A stretch of 64,000 nt of DNA from Exiguobacterium mexicanum (GTDB lineage Bacteria > Bacillota > Bacilli > Exiguobacteriales > Exiguobacteriaceae): positions 506,501 through 570,500 of the forward strand of contig NZ_CP040676.1 of assembly GCF_005960665.1 (NCBI RefSeq), given 5' to 3'. This document shows, piece by piece, positions 15,665-24,640 of this stretch. The notes below the pieces were generated by a model. That model was not told where the DNA came from. It saw nothing but the letters and a program-made list of their open reading frames with translations, and did no database searches. The first letter of the stretch is position 1, and each line of letters opens with the position of its first letter. The translations under genes and the position numbers were made by a program.

Positions 15665-15877
15665 ATGGCCGTATTGACTGAAAAGAAAGCGACGCTCGTC
15701 TTGACGACGCACCATGATTTGAACAGCTTGAAACCGACGAAGAAAACGCAGCGCTTCGGTCCGATCCGGGCGGCGCTCACGGCTGACAACGCCGAGACGT
15801 TCGGTCACCTCATGCTCGACTTGACCGAGCAAGAAGATTTCACCGTGTCGGTCGTTCGCGAATACGACGTCGTCTAA
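15665..15877 (+). CDS. DUF1659-like small protein
   Basis: This 70-residue protein has a beta-rich start (MAVLTEKKATLVLTT), a middle RFGPIRA segment and the end VSVVREYDVV. It is paralogous to the gene at 15217, and both fit DUF1659. AAGGAG precedes the start. It lies 26 bases after yvrJ and 29 bases before the DUF2922-like gene, so it is surely in one operon with them. The function is unknown. Confidence 0.7.
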   Translation: MAVLTEKKATLVLTTHHDLNSLKPTKKTQRFGPIRAALTADNAETFGHLMLDLTEQEDFTVSVVREYDVV

Positions 15878-15906
15878 TCACACCCACATACAAGGAGGAC
15901 TAACCC

Positions 15907-16119
15907 ATGACTGAGACTAAAGTAGAAATCGCATTTTTGGACATGTTCAATAAAGTATCGCGCTTCCGTTTGAATAACGTGAAACAGCCGGTCGACGCGT
16001 TGAAAGTGCAAGCGCTCGCCGACTTCATGGTCGCCAACGATCCGCTCGGCAAGAGCGTCGTCAAATGGACAGAAATCAAGATGATCGAAGGCACGCAAAC
16101 CGTGTTGAACGTCCAATAA
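15907..16119 (+). CDS. DUF2922-like small protein
   Basis: This 70-residue protein has the DUF2922 outline: an initial strand ([13 protein letters not shown]), a strand ending in a V-x-x-P-V-D turn, a helix ([14 protein letters not shown]), and a last strand pair. Families DUF1659, YvrJ and DUF2922 are commonly encoded together in Bacilli. CAAGGAGGACTAACCC precedes the ATG. It is the last gene of the cluster. Confidence 0.6.
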   Translation: MTETKVEIAFLDMFNKVSRFRLNNVKQPVDALKVQALADFMVANDPLGKSVVKWTEIKMIEGTQTVLNVQ

Positions 16120-16128
16120 CGAGTCAAG

Positions 16129-16158
16129 AGATGACTGAGTTTTCAGTCATCTTTTTTT
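16129..16158 (+). terminator. Terminator after the small-gene cluster
   Basis: AGATGACTGA and TCAGTCATCT pair around GTTT, followed by a T run. Confidence 0.85.
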
Positions 16159-16175
16159 ATTTTGGTCAATTCCCT

Positions 16176-16202
16176 TTAGATTCCTCGACGTCAAGACGAT
16201 AT
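16176..16202 (+). promoter_or_regulatory. Possible SigD-type promoter of the first chemoreceptor gene
   Basis: TTTAGA is followed 14-15 bases later by GACGATAT, close to the Bacillus SigD pattern TAAA-N15-GCCGATAT, 37 bases before the start codon. Confidence 0.4.
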
Positions 16203-16238
16203 AGGAAGAAACGTTGCACGCGAGAGGGGAAGATACAT

Positions 16239-18062
16239 ATGTCAGTGAAACAGAAGTGGAAGGTGTTGCGGAACCGTTTAAACGTCCGGCGCTTTCAATG
16301 GAAACCGAAACGACGAAAGCCAAGCACGCGTGAAGGGAAGCGGGTGACCGGCACGAACCTGACCATCCGTCAAAAGCTGTGGGGACTCGTCATTCTCGCG
16401 CTCCTCATGGTCGCAGGTGTCGGCGGCTACTCGCTCTTGTCGCTCGCCGATGCGAACCGTCAAGGCGATGACATCGTCAACAATTGGAACAAAGGGCTCG
16501 ACTACGCCCACGAGCTGAACACGCTCGCGGCGAACTATCGCGCGCTCGAGCTCGAACACATCGTGACGGACGACACGGCCGCGAAAGAAGAATTGATGTC
16601 CGTGATGAAAGAGATTCGGACACGGATTAATGAAATTGCCCCGAAATATGAACAGACGGCGACAGGTGAGACGGACAAGGAGCTGTTCGCCAACTTCAGC
16701 CGCCAGTGGGAGATGTATCAACGCGTGTCGGACAATATGCTGATTTTCAGCACGTCCGGCAACAACGGTATGGCTCGCTCGTATTACGATGCCCAGTCCC
16801 AATCGACATACGATAACTTCACGCAACGCCTGACCGAGCTCGTCGACTACAACTCGGAAGGTTCACAACGTGTCGGCGCCGACATGGAACGCGAGTTCGG
16901 GCAGTCGCTCATCGCACTGCTTGTCGTGACGATCGGAGCGTTCGTCCTTCTCTTGTTCCTCGGACTGAGCTTATTGCGTTCCATCATCAAACCGATGCGG
17001 GTGCTCCAAGAGAAGTTTGACGAGTTGGCCTCACAAGGCGGAGACTTGACGATGGCCATCCCGGTCACATCGAACGACGAGATCGCGCAAGTGAGCCGCT
17101 CGTTCAACACGTTCCTCGCGACGCTACGCGACATCATGATTGACGTCGACAAGACGGCAAAAGTCGTCCTCGTCTCGTCAAAAGAAGTGGCAGCGGAAGT
17201 CATTGAACTGAGCCGTTACATGGAAGAAACGTCAGGCACGGTCGAGGAATTGACGGCCGGTATGGAAGAGACGGCCGCGTCCTCGCAAGAGATGAGTGCG
17301 TCGACGACCGAGATGGGCAGTTCCATCGATTCCATCGTCGACTTGTCGAACGACAGCGCGACGACAGCGGGCGACGTCGAACGTCGCGCTCACGCCATGC
17401 GTGAACAAGCCGTTGCATCGAAGACGGAAGCGAACGCCATCATCGAACAGAAACGCATCGAACTTGACGAGGCGATTAAAGGGGCGCAGTCGGTCGAACA
17501 GATTCGTGTCCTGACGAGCGCCATCTTGACCATCGCCGACCAGACGAACTTGCTCGCCTTGAACGCATCGATCGAGGCGGCCCGGGCCGGGGATGCCGGT
17601 CGCGGCTTCGCCGTCGTCGCCTCGGAGATTCGTAAGCTCGCCGAGAACTCGCGCCAGACGGTGAACGAGATTCAAGCGGTATCGCATACGGTCATCGACT
17701 CGGTCGCCCGGCTCAACACGAGCTCGGCCGATATGTTGACGTTCCTCGATACGAAAGTGCTCGCCGATTACGACCGGCTCGAGGAGTCGGCCACGCAATA
17801 TGAAGCGGATGCGACCGTATTCGGGGAGACGGCACAGACGTTCGAGACGAACGCGCTCCAACTTCGCCATATGACCGACAGCATCCTCCACGTCATCCAA
17901 GAAGTCGCGACGACCGTGACGGAAGGGGCGGACGGGACGCAATCGATTTCGGAGAAAGTCCAACTGTCCGTCGAGCGGTTCAACGACGTCCAAACTCGGA
18001 TGCACGAAACCGAACAACAAGCGATCGAACTTTCGAATCGCGTGTCACAGTTCAAGTTATGA
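16239..18062 (+). CDS. Methyl-accepting chemotaxis protein
   Basis: This 607-residue chemoreceptor starts at 16239, where AGGGGA gives the RBS; the longer in-frame extension runs through the preceding terminator. A basic cytoplasmic leader of about 45 residues precedes membrane helix 1 (47-68). A four-helix ligand domain (about 70-220), helix 2 (about 225-250), a HAMP domain and the signalling hairpin follow. The hairpin tip is [18 protein letters not shown] and should contact CheA and CheW. No adjacent che gene is seen and there is no C-terminal CheR tether. The long basic leader is unusual for this family. Confidence 0.92.
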   Translation: MSVKQKWKVLRNRLNVRRFQWKPKRRKPSTREGKRVTGTNLTIRQKLWGLVILALLMVAGVGGYSLLSLADANRQGDDIVNNWNKGLDYAHELNTLAANYRALELEHIVTDDTAAKEELMSVMKEIRTRINEIAPKYEQTATGETDKELFANFSRQWEMYQRVSDNMLIFSTSGNNGMARSYYDAQSQSTYDNFTQRLTELVDYNSEGSQRVGADMEREFGQSLIALLVVTIGAFVLLLFLGLSLLRSIIKPMRVLQEKFDELASQGGDLTMAIPVTSNDEIAQVSRSFNTFLATLRDIMIDVDKTAKVVLVSSKEVAAEVIELSRYMEETSGTVEELTAGMEETAASSQEMSASTTEMGSSIDSIVDLSNDSATTAGDVERRAHAMREQAVASKTEANAIIEQKRIELDEAIKGAQSVEQIRVLTSAILTIADQTNLLALNASIEAARAGDAGRGFAVVASEIRKLAENSRQTVNEIQAVSHTVIDSVARLNTSSADMLTFLDTKVLADYDRLEESATQYEADATVFGETAQTFETNALQLRHMTDSILHVIQEVATTVTEGADGTQSISEKVQLSVERFNDVQTRMHETEQQAIELSNRVSQFKL

Positions 18063-18069
18063 AACGAGG

Positions 18070-18098
18070 CCGCAGCCGTGAGGAGCTGCGGTTTTTTT
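18070..18098 (+). terminator. Terminator after the first chemoreceptor gene
   Basis: CCGCAGC and GCTGCGG pair, followed by seven T. Confidence 0.8.
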
Positions 18099-18166
18099 GT
18101 GACAATAAATGGAACATAAGACTCGTAAATAAGGTCAATCCATTAAAATAATTGGAAACAAATGTG

Positions 18167-18191
18167 GAAAACCGTTTGCACAAACCGATAG
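18167..18191 (+). promoter_or_regulatory. Possible SigD-type promoter of the second chemoreceptor gene
   Basis: GAAA and ACCGATAG are 13 bases apart in the 190-base gap before the gene, resembling the SigD -35/-10 pair with a slightly short spacer. Confidence 0.35.
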
Positions 18192-18253
18192 AAATCATGT
18201 GATTCCAAAATTTGATAGAAATAGAGGTGTGAGAGGACGCGTTCCTCGAGAAG

Positions 18254-19960
18254 ATGAAAAAAAGGCTAAATCAACTCACATTGACGCAGAAACTGTTTGG
18301 CGGGATCGGAATGATTCTTTTACTCGTCGTAATCGGGATGGGTTACAATCTGATGGCGCTGAACGATGCGACGAGCCGATATGAAGAAATGATTTCATCA
18401 GATGTCATGCGGATGAAGGCGGCCGATGACTTATCGTTAGGGATGGTCCGTCAGGCGTATGGCCTGCGTGGTTATATTCTTGAACAAGAGCCGGCCCGGC
18501 TTGAAGGAGAGCAGCAAGGGTCAGAAGAGAAAAAAGAAGCAATCAATGCCTTGTTAGAACTTTCGCCTTCGACAGAAGAGACGAAAGAACTAGAGAACTT
18601 GATGTCATACGCATTAGGTTACGATGACTTAGCACAACAGTTGATTCAAGCAATCGACGCGGATGATCAAGAAACAGTGGACCGACTCGCGCTCCGGTTG
18701 TTGCCGGATGTGACGGCATCAATCATTGAGTCAGGAGAGACGATGCAAGCCGAATCGGAAGCCGCGATGTTGGCGAAGCAAGCGCAGCTTGAGAGTCGAG
18801 GTCAAAGTGCATTGATATACTCTGCAGTGATCGCCGTCATCATTTTCGTACTCACGCTCGGCGCCGGCTACTTCCTCCAACGCATGGTCACGGTCCCGCT
18901 TCGCAAACTATCGGACGAGGTCGGCATCGTCGCCGACGGTGATTTGACACGCGCTGACCTTCAAGCGCTCACGCGCGATGAAATCGGCGAGTTGATGCTT
19001 GGCTTCAACCAGATGAAAGGCAATCTCCGCGAACTCATCGATGAAGTGAGCCGGAACGCCCAAGAAATCACGGCGCAGTCGGAAGAACTGTACGCGAGCA
19101 CAGAAGAGATGTCGTCGCAGACAGAGGAGACGACGCGGATGATTGAACAAGTCGTCGGTGAGACGGTCAACCAGGCGGCGGCTGCTTCGAAGAGCGGACA
19201 GGCGGTCGCGGCGGCCGATGAAGGCGTCGAACGAATCGCCACGTCGATCGGGACGATCAGCCAAGACGTCCAGACGAGTTTGAAGCTCGCCGAACGCGGG
19301 GAACAGACGATTCAACAAGCGAAACAAGAAGTGCTCGCCCTCGAATCGGAGACGGTCGTGACCGGTCAATCAATCACGGCGTTGAAACAACAGTCAGATG
19401 AGATTGCCCTCATTACCGAGGTCATCCAGTCGATCACCGACCAGACGAACCTGCTCGCCTTGAACGCGGCCATCGAAGCGGCCCGGGCCGGGGAGCAAGG
19501 GAAAGGCTTCGCCGTCGTCGCCGAAGAAGTCCGCAAGCTTGCGGAACAGTCGAAACAATCGGCGTCCCAAATCGCCGGCTTGATCGAATCGATTCAAACG
19601 CAGTCGAATGCGGTGCTCGAGCGTCACGCCATCAGTGCCCGCCGCGTCGAGACGAACACGGCGCTGCTTGAAGAAGCGACGTCGTCGTTCCAACAAATCG
19701 TCGGGCAATTGCACGCCTCGGTCGAGAACACGGAACAGATCCGGGTCGCCTCGAGCGAGATCGCGACGACGACGAAACAAGTCGCGACAGCGGCAATCCA
19801 TATGGCGAGTGACAGTGAAGGCACGGCCGAGACGATGCGTAGCGTCGGTGAGACGGCCGACGCCCAGCTCGCGATGATTCAAGAGTTGAACGGTGTCGCC
19901 GAGTCGCTCGGCAATATGACCGGAGACTTGCAGACGCTCATCGGTCGCTTCCAAACGTAA
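18254..19960 (+). CDS. Methyl-accepting chemotaxis protein
   Basis: This 568-residue chemoreceptor has membrane helix 1 at about 12-35 and a four-helix-bundle sensor domain with the segment [15 protein letters not shown], typical of small 4HB receptors. Helix 2 lies at about 185-210, followed by HAMP and a signalling hairpin with tip [19 protein letters not shown] region rich in [11 protein letters not shown] just after HAMP offers methylation sites. The RBS is weak (CTCGAGAAG). It follows another chemoreceptor gene but has its own promoter region and terminator. The ligand is unknown. Confidence 0.92.
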   Translation: MKKRLNQLTLTQKLFGGIGMILLLVVIGMGYNLMALNDATSRYEEMISSDVMRMKAADDLSLGMVRQAYGLRGYILEQEPARLEGEQQGSEEKKEAINALLELSPSTEETKELENLMSYALGYDDLAQQLIQAIDADDQETVDRLALRLLPDVTASIIESGETMQAESEAAMLAKQAQLESRGQSALIYSAVIAVIIFVLTLGAGYFLQRMVTVPLRKLSDEVGIVADGDLTRADLQALTRDEIGELMLGFNQMKGNLRELIDEVSRNAQEITAQSEELYASTEEMSSQTEETTRMIEQVVGETVNQAAAASKSGQAVAAADEGVERIATSIGTISQDVQTSLKLAERGEQTIQQAKQEVLALESETVVTGQSITALKQQSDEIALITEVIQSITDQTNLLALNAAIEAARAGEQGKGFAVVAEEVRKLAEQSKQSASQIAGLIESIQTQSNAVLERHAISARRVETNTALLEEATSSFQQIVGQLHASVENTEQIRVASSEIATTTKQVATAAIHMASDSEGTAETMRSVGETADAQLAMIQELNGVAESLGNMTGDLQTLIGRFQT

Positions 19961-19965
19961 TGTGG

Positions 19966-19999
19966 ACCGTCCTTTCCTGTCCGGGGGAGGACGGTTTTT
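19966..19999 (+). terminator. Terminator after the second chemoreceptor gene
   Basis: ACCGTCCT and AGGACGGT pair around 14 bases and are followed by TTTT. Confidence 0.65.
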
Positions 20000-20085
20000 G
20001 CGTGTTCCAAGGATTGAGGGGGCAAGGTTAGGGGAATTGCGGGAGAGAGACAAAATCTCGATTACAGTGAAAAGGGGACAGGATT

Positions 20086-20835
20086 ATGAAATATACCGTC
20101 ATCACCGGGGCAAGTTCAGGCATTGGCTATGAAGCGGCGAAATTGCTCGCCAAGCAAGGGAAGTCACTCGTGCTCGTGGCACGCCGCCACGACGAGCTCG
20201 AGAAGTTACGAAGTGAGATCAAATCGATTTCACCGAAGAGTGACGTCATCATCAAAGCGAAAGACTTGTCTTATAGCGAGAACGTGTACGGATTGTATGA
20301 GTCACTCGCCGATCTCGATATCGAGACGTGGGTCAATAACGCCGGGTTCGGGGACTCGAATCTCGTGAAGGACGTCGAGGTCGGAAAAATCGAGAACATG
20401 ATCCGCTTGAACGTGGAGGCGTTGACGGTGCTCTCGAGCCTATACGTTCGCGACTATCACAACGTCGAAGGGGCGACGCTTGTGAACGTCGCGTCTGTCG
20501 TCGGCTATCACATCGCCAAAAAAGGTGTCACGTACAGCGCGTCGAAATTCTTCGTCAGTGCCTATACGGAAGGGCTCGCCCGAGAGCTCATGAACGACGG
20601 GGATAAGCTGCGGGCGAAAGTGCTCGCACCGGCCGCGACGGAGACCGGCTTTGCGAACCGTGCCCGTGAAGAAGAGGACTTTGATTATAGCCAAAACGTC
20701 GAGAAGTATCATACGGCCGAAGAGATGGCCGAGTTTTTGCTGCAGTTGCTCGAAAGCGACCAGGTCGTCGGCATCGTCAACCACGAGGACTACTCGTTCG
20801 AGTTGCGCGGACCGATTCATCCGTATATGGGATGA
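20086..20835 (+). CDS. Short-chain dehydrogenase/reductase
   Basis: This 249-residue SDR has the NAD(P) motif TGASSGIG at 7-14, the structural NNAG (about 84-87), and the catalytic YSASK preceded by a serine in NVASVVG. Arg residues after the second strand (VARRHDEL) favour NADPH. It resembles the YqjQ/DltE-type classical SDR group; the substrate is unknown. AGGGGACAGG precedes the ATG. The stop lies only ten bases before the left end of an IS30-type element, so any natural terminator may have been displaced. Confidence 0.88.
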   Translation: MKYTVITGASSGIGYEAAKLLAKQGKSLVLVARRHDELEKLRSEIKSISPKSDVIIKAKDLSYSENVYGLYESLADLDIETWVNNAGFGDSNLVKDVEVGKIENMIRLNVEALTVLSSLYVRDYHNVEGATLVNVASVVGYHIAKKGVTYSASKFFVSAYTEGLARELMNDGDKLRAKVLAPAATETGFANRAREEEDFDYSQNVEKYHTAEEMAEFLLQLLESDQVVGIVNHEDYSFELRGPIHPYMG

Positions 20836-20844
20836 TGAATTATA

Positions 20845-21878
20845 AAATTAAGTGCAACACCTGAACGTGAACGCAAAAAAGCCCATAGCGACGGCCTCGT
20901 GTAGAATGAAGTTACCACACAAACATTCAGACGGAGGAATCGCTATGAGCTACACCCATCTTACCACAGCCGAACGCGTGAAAATAGAGACCTATCTGGA
21001 GCTCGGGATGTCCGTACGGTCCATCGCGAGACGGCTCGGGCGACAGCCCTCGACCGTCTCGCGGGAGATCAGACGGAACCCCGGGTACAAGTCGGACCGT
21101 GCACAGGAACGCTACGTGAGGGCGAAAGCGAACTGCGGCGCCAAGACGAAGCTCGACGACATGATGCGTCTGACGATCATCGAGAAACTGCGGGCGACCT
21201 GGTCCCCGGAACAGATCGTGGGGCGGCTCTTCAGCGGCAGGATCGCCTTCTCGACCATCTATCGATGGATCTATGTGGGTTTGATCGACGTGCCGACGAC
21301 CGTGCTCCGTCAGAAGGGCAAGCGCCGGAAACCGGTGGAGACACGCGGGCGATTCAATGTCGGGCTGTCCATCTCGAAACGGCCTTCGGAGGTCAGGGGG
21401 CGCCAAACGTTCGGGCACTGGGAGCTCGACACCGTCGTCTCCGGGCGCGGGAAATCGAAGGCCTGCGTCGCCACGTTCGTCGAGCGCAAGAGCCGGTTCT
21501 ACCTCGCGCTGCCGATCACGGACCGTAGCGCGGCCTCGATGGAGGAAGCGATCCACACGGTCCACGCCGCCTTCCCGGCGGGCACGTTCAGGACGGCGAC
21601 GACGGACCGGGGCAAGGAGTTCAGCTGTCACGAGCGCGTCCGGGCATCGCTCGGCGTGCCGATGTACTTCGCCGACCCGTACTCGTCCTGGCAGCGCGGC
21701 AGCAACGAGAACGCCAACGGCCTCCTGCGCGAGTTCTTCCCGAAAGGATCGGACTTCGCGACGGTCGGCCAGGGAGAGATCGTGGACGCGCTCGCCAAGA
21801 TCAACGGGCGGCCGAGGAAATGTCTCGGCTGGAAGACCGCACACGAGGCCTTCGCGGAGGAAGTGTTGCGCTTAATTT
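20845..21878. mobile_element. IS30-family insertion sequence, apparently intact
   Basis: Imperfect terminal inverted repeats match at 15 of 16 positions: AAATTAAGTGCAACAC at 20845-20860 and the complement of AAATTAAGCGCAACAC at 21863-21878. They enclose one transposase gene with its own RBS. I could not identify a clear target duplication; IS30 elements make only 2-3 bp. Confidence 0.85.
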
Positions 21879-21880
21879 GA
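20945..21880 (+). CDS. IS30-family transposase
   Basis: This 311-residue DDE transposase has an N-terminal helix-turn-helix (LTTAERVKIETYLELGMS to STVSREIRRN, about 5-50), the usual IS30 DNA-binding region. The catalytic triad fits FGHWELDTVV (Asp), TTDRGKEFS (Asp) and GSNENANGLLREFFPKG (Glu). The ATG follows GGAGGAATCGCT; a longer frame would run through the left inverted repeat. Length and motifs are complete, so the enzyme may be active. The stop codon overlaps the outer side of the right inverted repeat. Confidence 0.92.
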   Translation: MSYTHLTTAERVKIETYLELGMSVRSIARRLGRQPSTVSREIRRNPGYKSDRAQERYVRAKANCGAKTKLDDMMRLTIIEKLRATWSPEQIVGRLFSGRIAFSTIYRWIYVGLIDVPTTVLRQKGKRRKPVETRGRFNVGLSISKRPSEVRGRQTFGHWELDTVVSGRGKSKACVATFVERKSRFYLALPITDRSAASMEEAIHTVHAAFPAGTFRTATTDRGKEFSCHERVRASLGVPMYFADPYSSWQRGSNENANGLLREFFPKGSDFATVGQGEIVDALAKINGRPRKCLGWKTAHEAFAEEVLRLI

Positions 21881-21896
21881 CAAACCGTCGGATAAA

Positions 21897-21941
21897 AACA
21901 AGGGGTCCAGTCACCGACATGCGGTGGCAGGACCCCTTGTT
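21897..21941 (-). terminator. Terminator of the TPR-like protein gene
   Basis: AACAAGGGGTCC pairs with GGACCCCTTGTT, and an inner CACCG/CGGTG pair extends the hairpin. On the minus strand it ends in TTTTT. Confidence 0.8.
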
Positions 21942-21944
21942 GAT

Positions 21945-22829
21945 TTACGACGAACGCATCGAGTCCCCGTAACCCCCGGTCAGGCGGTGCGTGAGCCGGT
22001 GGTACCAGTAGCGGAGACGCAAGCGATATACATACAGTCTGGACGTGTTCGGCAAGACGACGTTGTCGATATAATCGGCGAACATGGCGCGGAACATATG
22101 GTCCTCACTGTCGTCATATGTCGCACTCCACATGCCGTGCTCTTCGACCTCGAGCAGCATCGCAATCGTCTCGTCATCGAGCTGATGATTGTCTTCCGGC
22201 AACCGTTTGACGAGCATCTCGACCCGATGGCTGCAAATCGACGCATAGAGCGAGTGGGCGCGCGGGTTGCGCGGGTTCGCGTTCAAGTACCCGATGGCCA
22301 CCTTGAGGAGCTCATCGTTCATCTCGAGCGGAATCTCATCGAACGCTTGGAAGAATTCGAGTAGCATCGGCACGGTCTCTTCGTTGAACCCGGCGAGCCG
22401 GACGTAATGCATCAAGTGGAGTCCGGCCTCCCCGTAAAACTTGCGGTTGAAGTAATGGACGGCGATCGCGCGTTGGACCATCGGCACGTCCGGATAGCGT
22501 TCGACGGCGCGAAGGAAATACTGCTCGGCCTCGAACGTGAAATTCGTATCATCGCTCAAGAGACCGTGGAGGCAGTGAATCATATAATGGTCGCCTTTTT
22601 CGCCCGCTGCTTCGAGCGCGGCGCGGGCCCGGCCGAACTCGCCTTCGCGAATGAGCGGATACGCCCGCATCGCCGGGAAGAAAGGGTCCTCGGGAAAGTG
22701 CGTCTCGCCGCGGACGATGAGCGACTCGATGGACTCGGCGTTATAATCGTCAATCAGTTCTTCAAGGAGCATCATCTCAAGGAAGGTGCGTTGAAAATCT
22801 AGATGGTGTAAATCGATGGTGTGTTTCAT
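21945..22829 (-). CDS. Tetratricopeptide-like helical protein of unknown function
   Basis: This 294-residue protein is built of helical pairs with TPR spacing, for example FGRARAALEAAGEKGDHYM, AEQYFLRAVERYPDVPMVQ and LKVAIGYLNANPRNPRAHS. No signal peptide or membrane helix is visible. The ATG at 22829 has GGGAGGG just before it; the longer frame has no RBS. TPR arrays bind proteins, but the partner is unknown. It is separated from the SDR gene by the IS element and is probably a single-gene unit. Confidence 0.7.
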   Translation of the reverse strand: MKHTIDLHHLDFQRTFLEMMLLEELIDDYNAESIESLIVRGETHFPEDPFFPAMRAYPLIREGEFGRARAALEAAGEKGDHYMIHCLHGLLSDDTNFTFEAEQYFLRAVERYPDVPMVQRAIAVHYFNRKFYGEAGLHLMHYVRLAGFNEETVPMLLEFFQAFDEIPLEMNDELLKVAIGYLNANPRNPRAHSLYASICSHRVEMLVKRLPEDNHQLDDETIAMLLEVEEHGMWSATYDDSEDHMFRAMFADYIDNVVLPNTSRLYVYRLRLRYWYHRLTHRLTGGYGDSMRSS

Positions 22830-22953
22830 GAGGGTCCCTCCCAAGTTCATGAGTGTGGCTTCATTATACCGAGCAATTGGACGGACGAGTAGATTAATTT
22901 CAAAAAATGGGAAAAGAAAAGGGAAGGATTTCCGAGGAAAGGGAGGAATGGAG

Positions 22954-23181
22954 ATGGTCACGTTCACAGGGTATATCGTCGAGCTCGAGCCAACGCGGAT
23001 TCGAGTCGCGCCGAACTTGGATGCCGAGCCGTTCGATGGGATCGTATTTCACTGGGAGGAGCCGTTGCGAGAGGACGAGACACCGCTCGCCGTAGGTCAA
23101 CAGGTGCGCGTCGAGCATGATGAGAAGATGACCCGCTCGCTGCCGCCACAGGCGACGGCGCATCGAATCGATGTGCTATGA
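22954..23181 (+). CDS. Small DUF3221-like protein
   Basis: This 75-residue protein begins MVTFTGYIVELEPTRIRVAP and continues with a beta-rich OB-like pattern and GQQVRVEHD, as in DUF3221 (YobA-like) domains. Unlike most members it has no signal peptide, so it may be a cytoplasmic stand-alone domain. The ATG at 22954 was chosen because GGGAGGA is seven bases before it. The function is unknown. Confidence 0.55.
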   Translation: MVTFTGYIVELEPTRIRVAPNLDAEPFDGIVFHWEEPLREDETPLAVGQQVRVEHDEKMTRSLPPQATAHRIDVL

Positions 23182-23200
23182 TGGTGTCGAGGTGAATTGA

Positions 23201-23365
23201 ATGGGACAGTCGAATTTCTTATGGATGGGCGTCGTCATCGCCATCAGTGCGCTGATCGTCTGGTTGTTGCAGGACGTGATGCCGTTTTGGATGTTGTCGA
23301 TCATCCTGCTGTTGTTCGGGGCCGCGGTCGGCAACGTGCAGCGGCGCTCTCGAAAAGACACATGA
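23201..23365 (+). CDS. Small two-helix membrane protein
   Basis: A 54-codon frame opens with ATG after GAGGTGAATTGA. It encodes two hydrophobic helices (FLWMGVVIAISALIVWLL and MLSIILLLFGAAVG) joined by a short QDVMPF loop, and ends in a basic QRRSRKDT tail. Spacing to the upstream small gene is 19 bases, so they are probably co-transcribed. It is convergent with the trypsin-like gene. No family is recognised. Confidence 0.6.
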   Translation: MGQSNFLWMGVVIAISALIVWLLQDVMPFWMLSIILLLFGAAVGNVQRRSRKDT

Positions 23366-23377
23366 AAAAGCACGTCA

Positions 23378-24640
23378 TCATTCAGATGGCGTGCTTTCTT
23401 CGTCTTCCACCGGCTCGTCCGGGACATCCTCGGTCGCGTCAGTTGCGTCCGGTTTCTCCTCGGTGACGGGCGGTGGTGCCGGTTTGTCTTTCTTGTCTTG
23501 TTTCGGCTTTGTGTCGGGCTGATCTGCCTTTGGTTTTGTGTTCGGTTTGTCTTGCTTTTTGACCGGTGCCGCTGCTTCCGCTTCTTTCTCCTGAGCGGCT
23601 GGCTTCTCTGGCTCGACCGGTTCCGCCGGTTCGGTCACAGGGACGTCAGGCTCGGTCGGTTGTTCCGTGACGGGAGGCGTCTCGGGTTCTTCGGCCGGTT
23701 GTTCCGGCTCGGCTGGTGCTTCCTCTTCAACCGGTACCGGTTCTTCTGCTGGCTCCTCGGTTTCAGTTGGAGCTTCGGGAGCAGCTTCTGGTTCCGGTGT
23801 CGGTTCCGGTTCTGGAGCTGGAGCTGGAGCTGGAGCGGGTTCTGCCGGCTCTTCTCGTTTTGGGACCGGTGTGATCGGTGCGACCGGTGCGAGTTCAGCG
23901 GCCGGCGTACTGCGTTTTTTCGTCGGTGGCGGGGCCGGCGTGTCCGACTCGAGGAACGACAATACGTCTTGTTCGAACAAGGCGACCGGGAGCGTCTTCG
24001 TCACCAAGTGGATGCCGAGCACTCGTCCATTGGCCGTGACGATCGGGCTGCCGACGGCGCGGTTCGGTAAATCGAATTCCCGCTTATAGCTGTCTTCTTC
24101 GAACGTGAGCGTTCCTTCGATCTGTTCATCTGGCGCGAGCGTTAACACCGGCTCGTCGGGTCCGACAATCGCGTGGCTGAACGAGAACGGGGTCGCCTTC
24201 ACTTTCTCGATGCGGATGACGGCGATGGCGTCGGTCCGCCCGACGACGGTACCGTTCACGGTCTCGTCACCTTGTTTCAATGTGACGCGAGTGATGCCGG
24301 CGACGTTATGGGCCGCTGTCAACACGTCTTGCGGGCTAATCAAAAAGCCGGAGCCCGTTCCAATCGTATATAAGCTATCTTGCAACGTCTCGAGGTCGAC
24401 GGTGTTAGCCCCGTTAGCCGAGACCGTATCTTCGGTGATGTTCAAATCGACTTTGTCGGCGAGCGATTCACTCGAGCGCGGAGTGTCGGTGAGATAGGCG
24501 TTCGTCAAAAACGAGACGAACGCGATGAGTGCGATGACGATGGGGACAGCAATCCATTTCAAGCGACGTGGGCGATGGCCACACGTCGGACAAACAGTGG
24601 TTTTCGAGCGGGTCTTCGCTCCGCAGTGTGGACAAGTCAC
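23378..24640 (-). CDS. Zinc-ribbon, membrane-anchored trypsin-like protein with Pro/Glu-rich tail
   Basis: This 420-residue protein starts with a zinc ribbon (Cys3, Cys6, Cys17, Cys20), then a membrane helix (about 29-49). A trypsin-like domain (about 90-215) follows, with His111 in LTAAHN, Asp137 in TDAIAVI and Ser198 in AVGSPIV. The usual GNSGGP is reduced to GSPIV. A 190-residue tail rich in Pro, Glu, Ala and Lys ends it. GTG at 24640 was chosen because GGAAGG precedes it; the longer frame lacks an RBS. The catalytic domain should face outside with the ribbon inside, so it may be an HtrA-like protease or a wall-spanning sensor. PDZ domains are absent. Confidence 0.7.
   Translation of the reverse strand: MTCPHCGAKTRSKTTVCPTCGHRPRRLKWIAVPIVIALIAFVSFLTNAYLTDTPRSSESLADKVDLNITEDTVSANGANTVDLETLQDSLYTIGTGSGFLISPQDVLTAAHNVAGITRVTLKQGDETVNGTVVGRTDAIAVIRIEKVKATPFSFSHAIVGPDEPVLTLAPDEQIEGTLTFEEDSYKREFDLPNRAVGSPIVTANGRVLGIHLVTKTLPVALFEQDVLSFLESDTPAPPPTKKRSTPAAELAPVAPITPVPKREEPAEPAPAPAPAPEPEPTPEPEAAPEAPTETEEPAEEPVPVEEEAPAEPEQPAEEPETPPVTEQPTEPDVPVTEPAEPVEPEKPAAQEKEAEAAAPVKKQDKPNTKPKADQPDTKPKQDKKDKPAPPPVTEEKPDATDATEDVPDEPVEDEESTPSE

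Noticed and set aside
20927-21844. A 305-codon open frame antisense to the IS30 transposase
   Set aside because: The transposase on the plus strand has full catalytic motifs and an RBS; the antisense frame has neither.
23498-24089. Gly/Ser/Ala- and Arg/Phe-rich plus-strand frames over the trypsin-like gene
   Set aside because: These low-complexity products are the mirror of the Pro/Glu-rich tail encoded on the minus strand. They have no RBS of their own.
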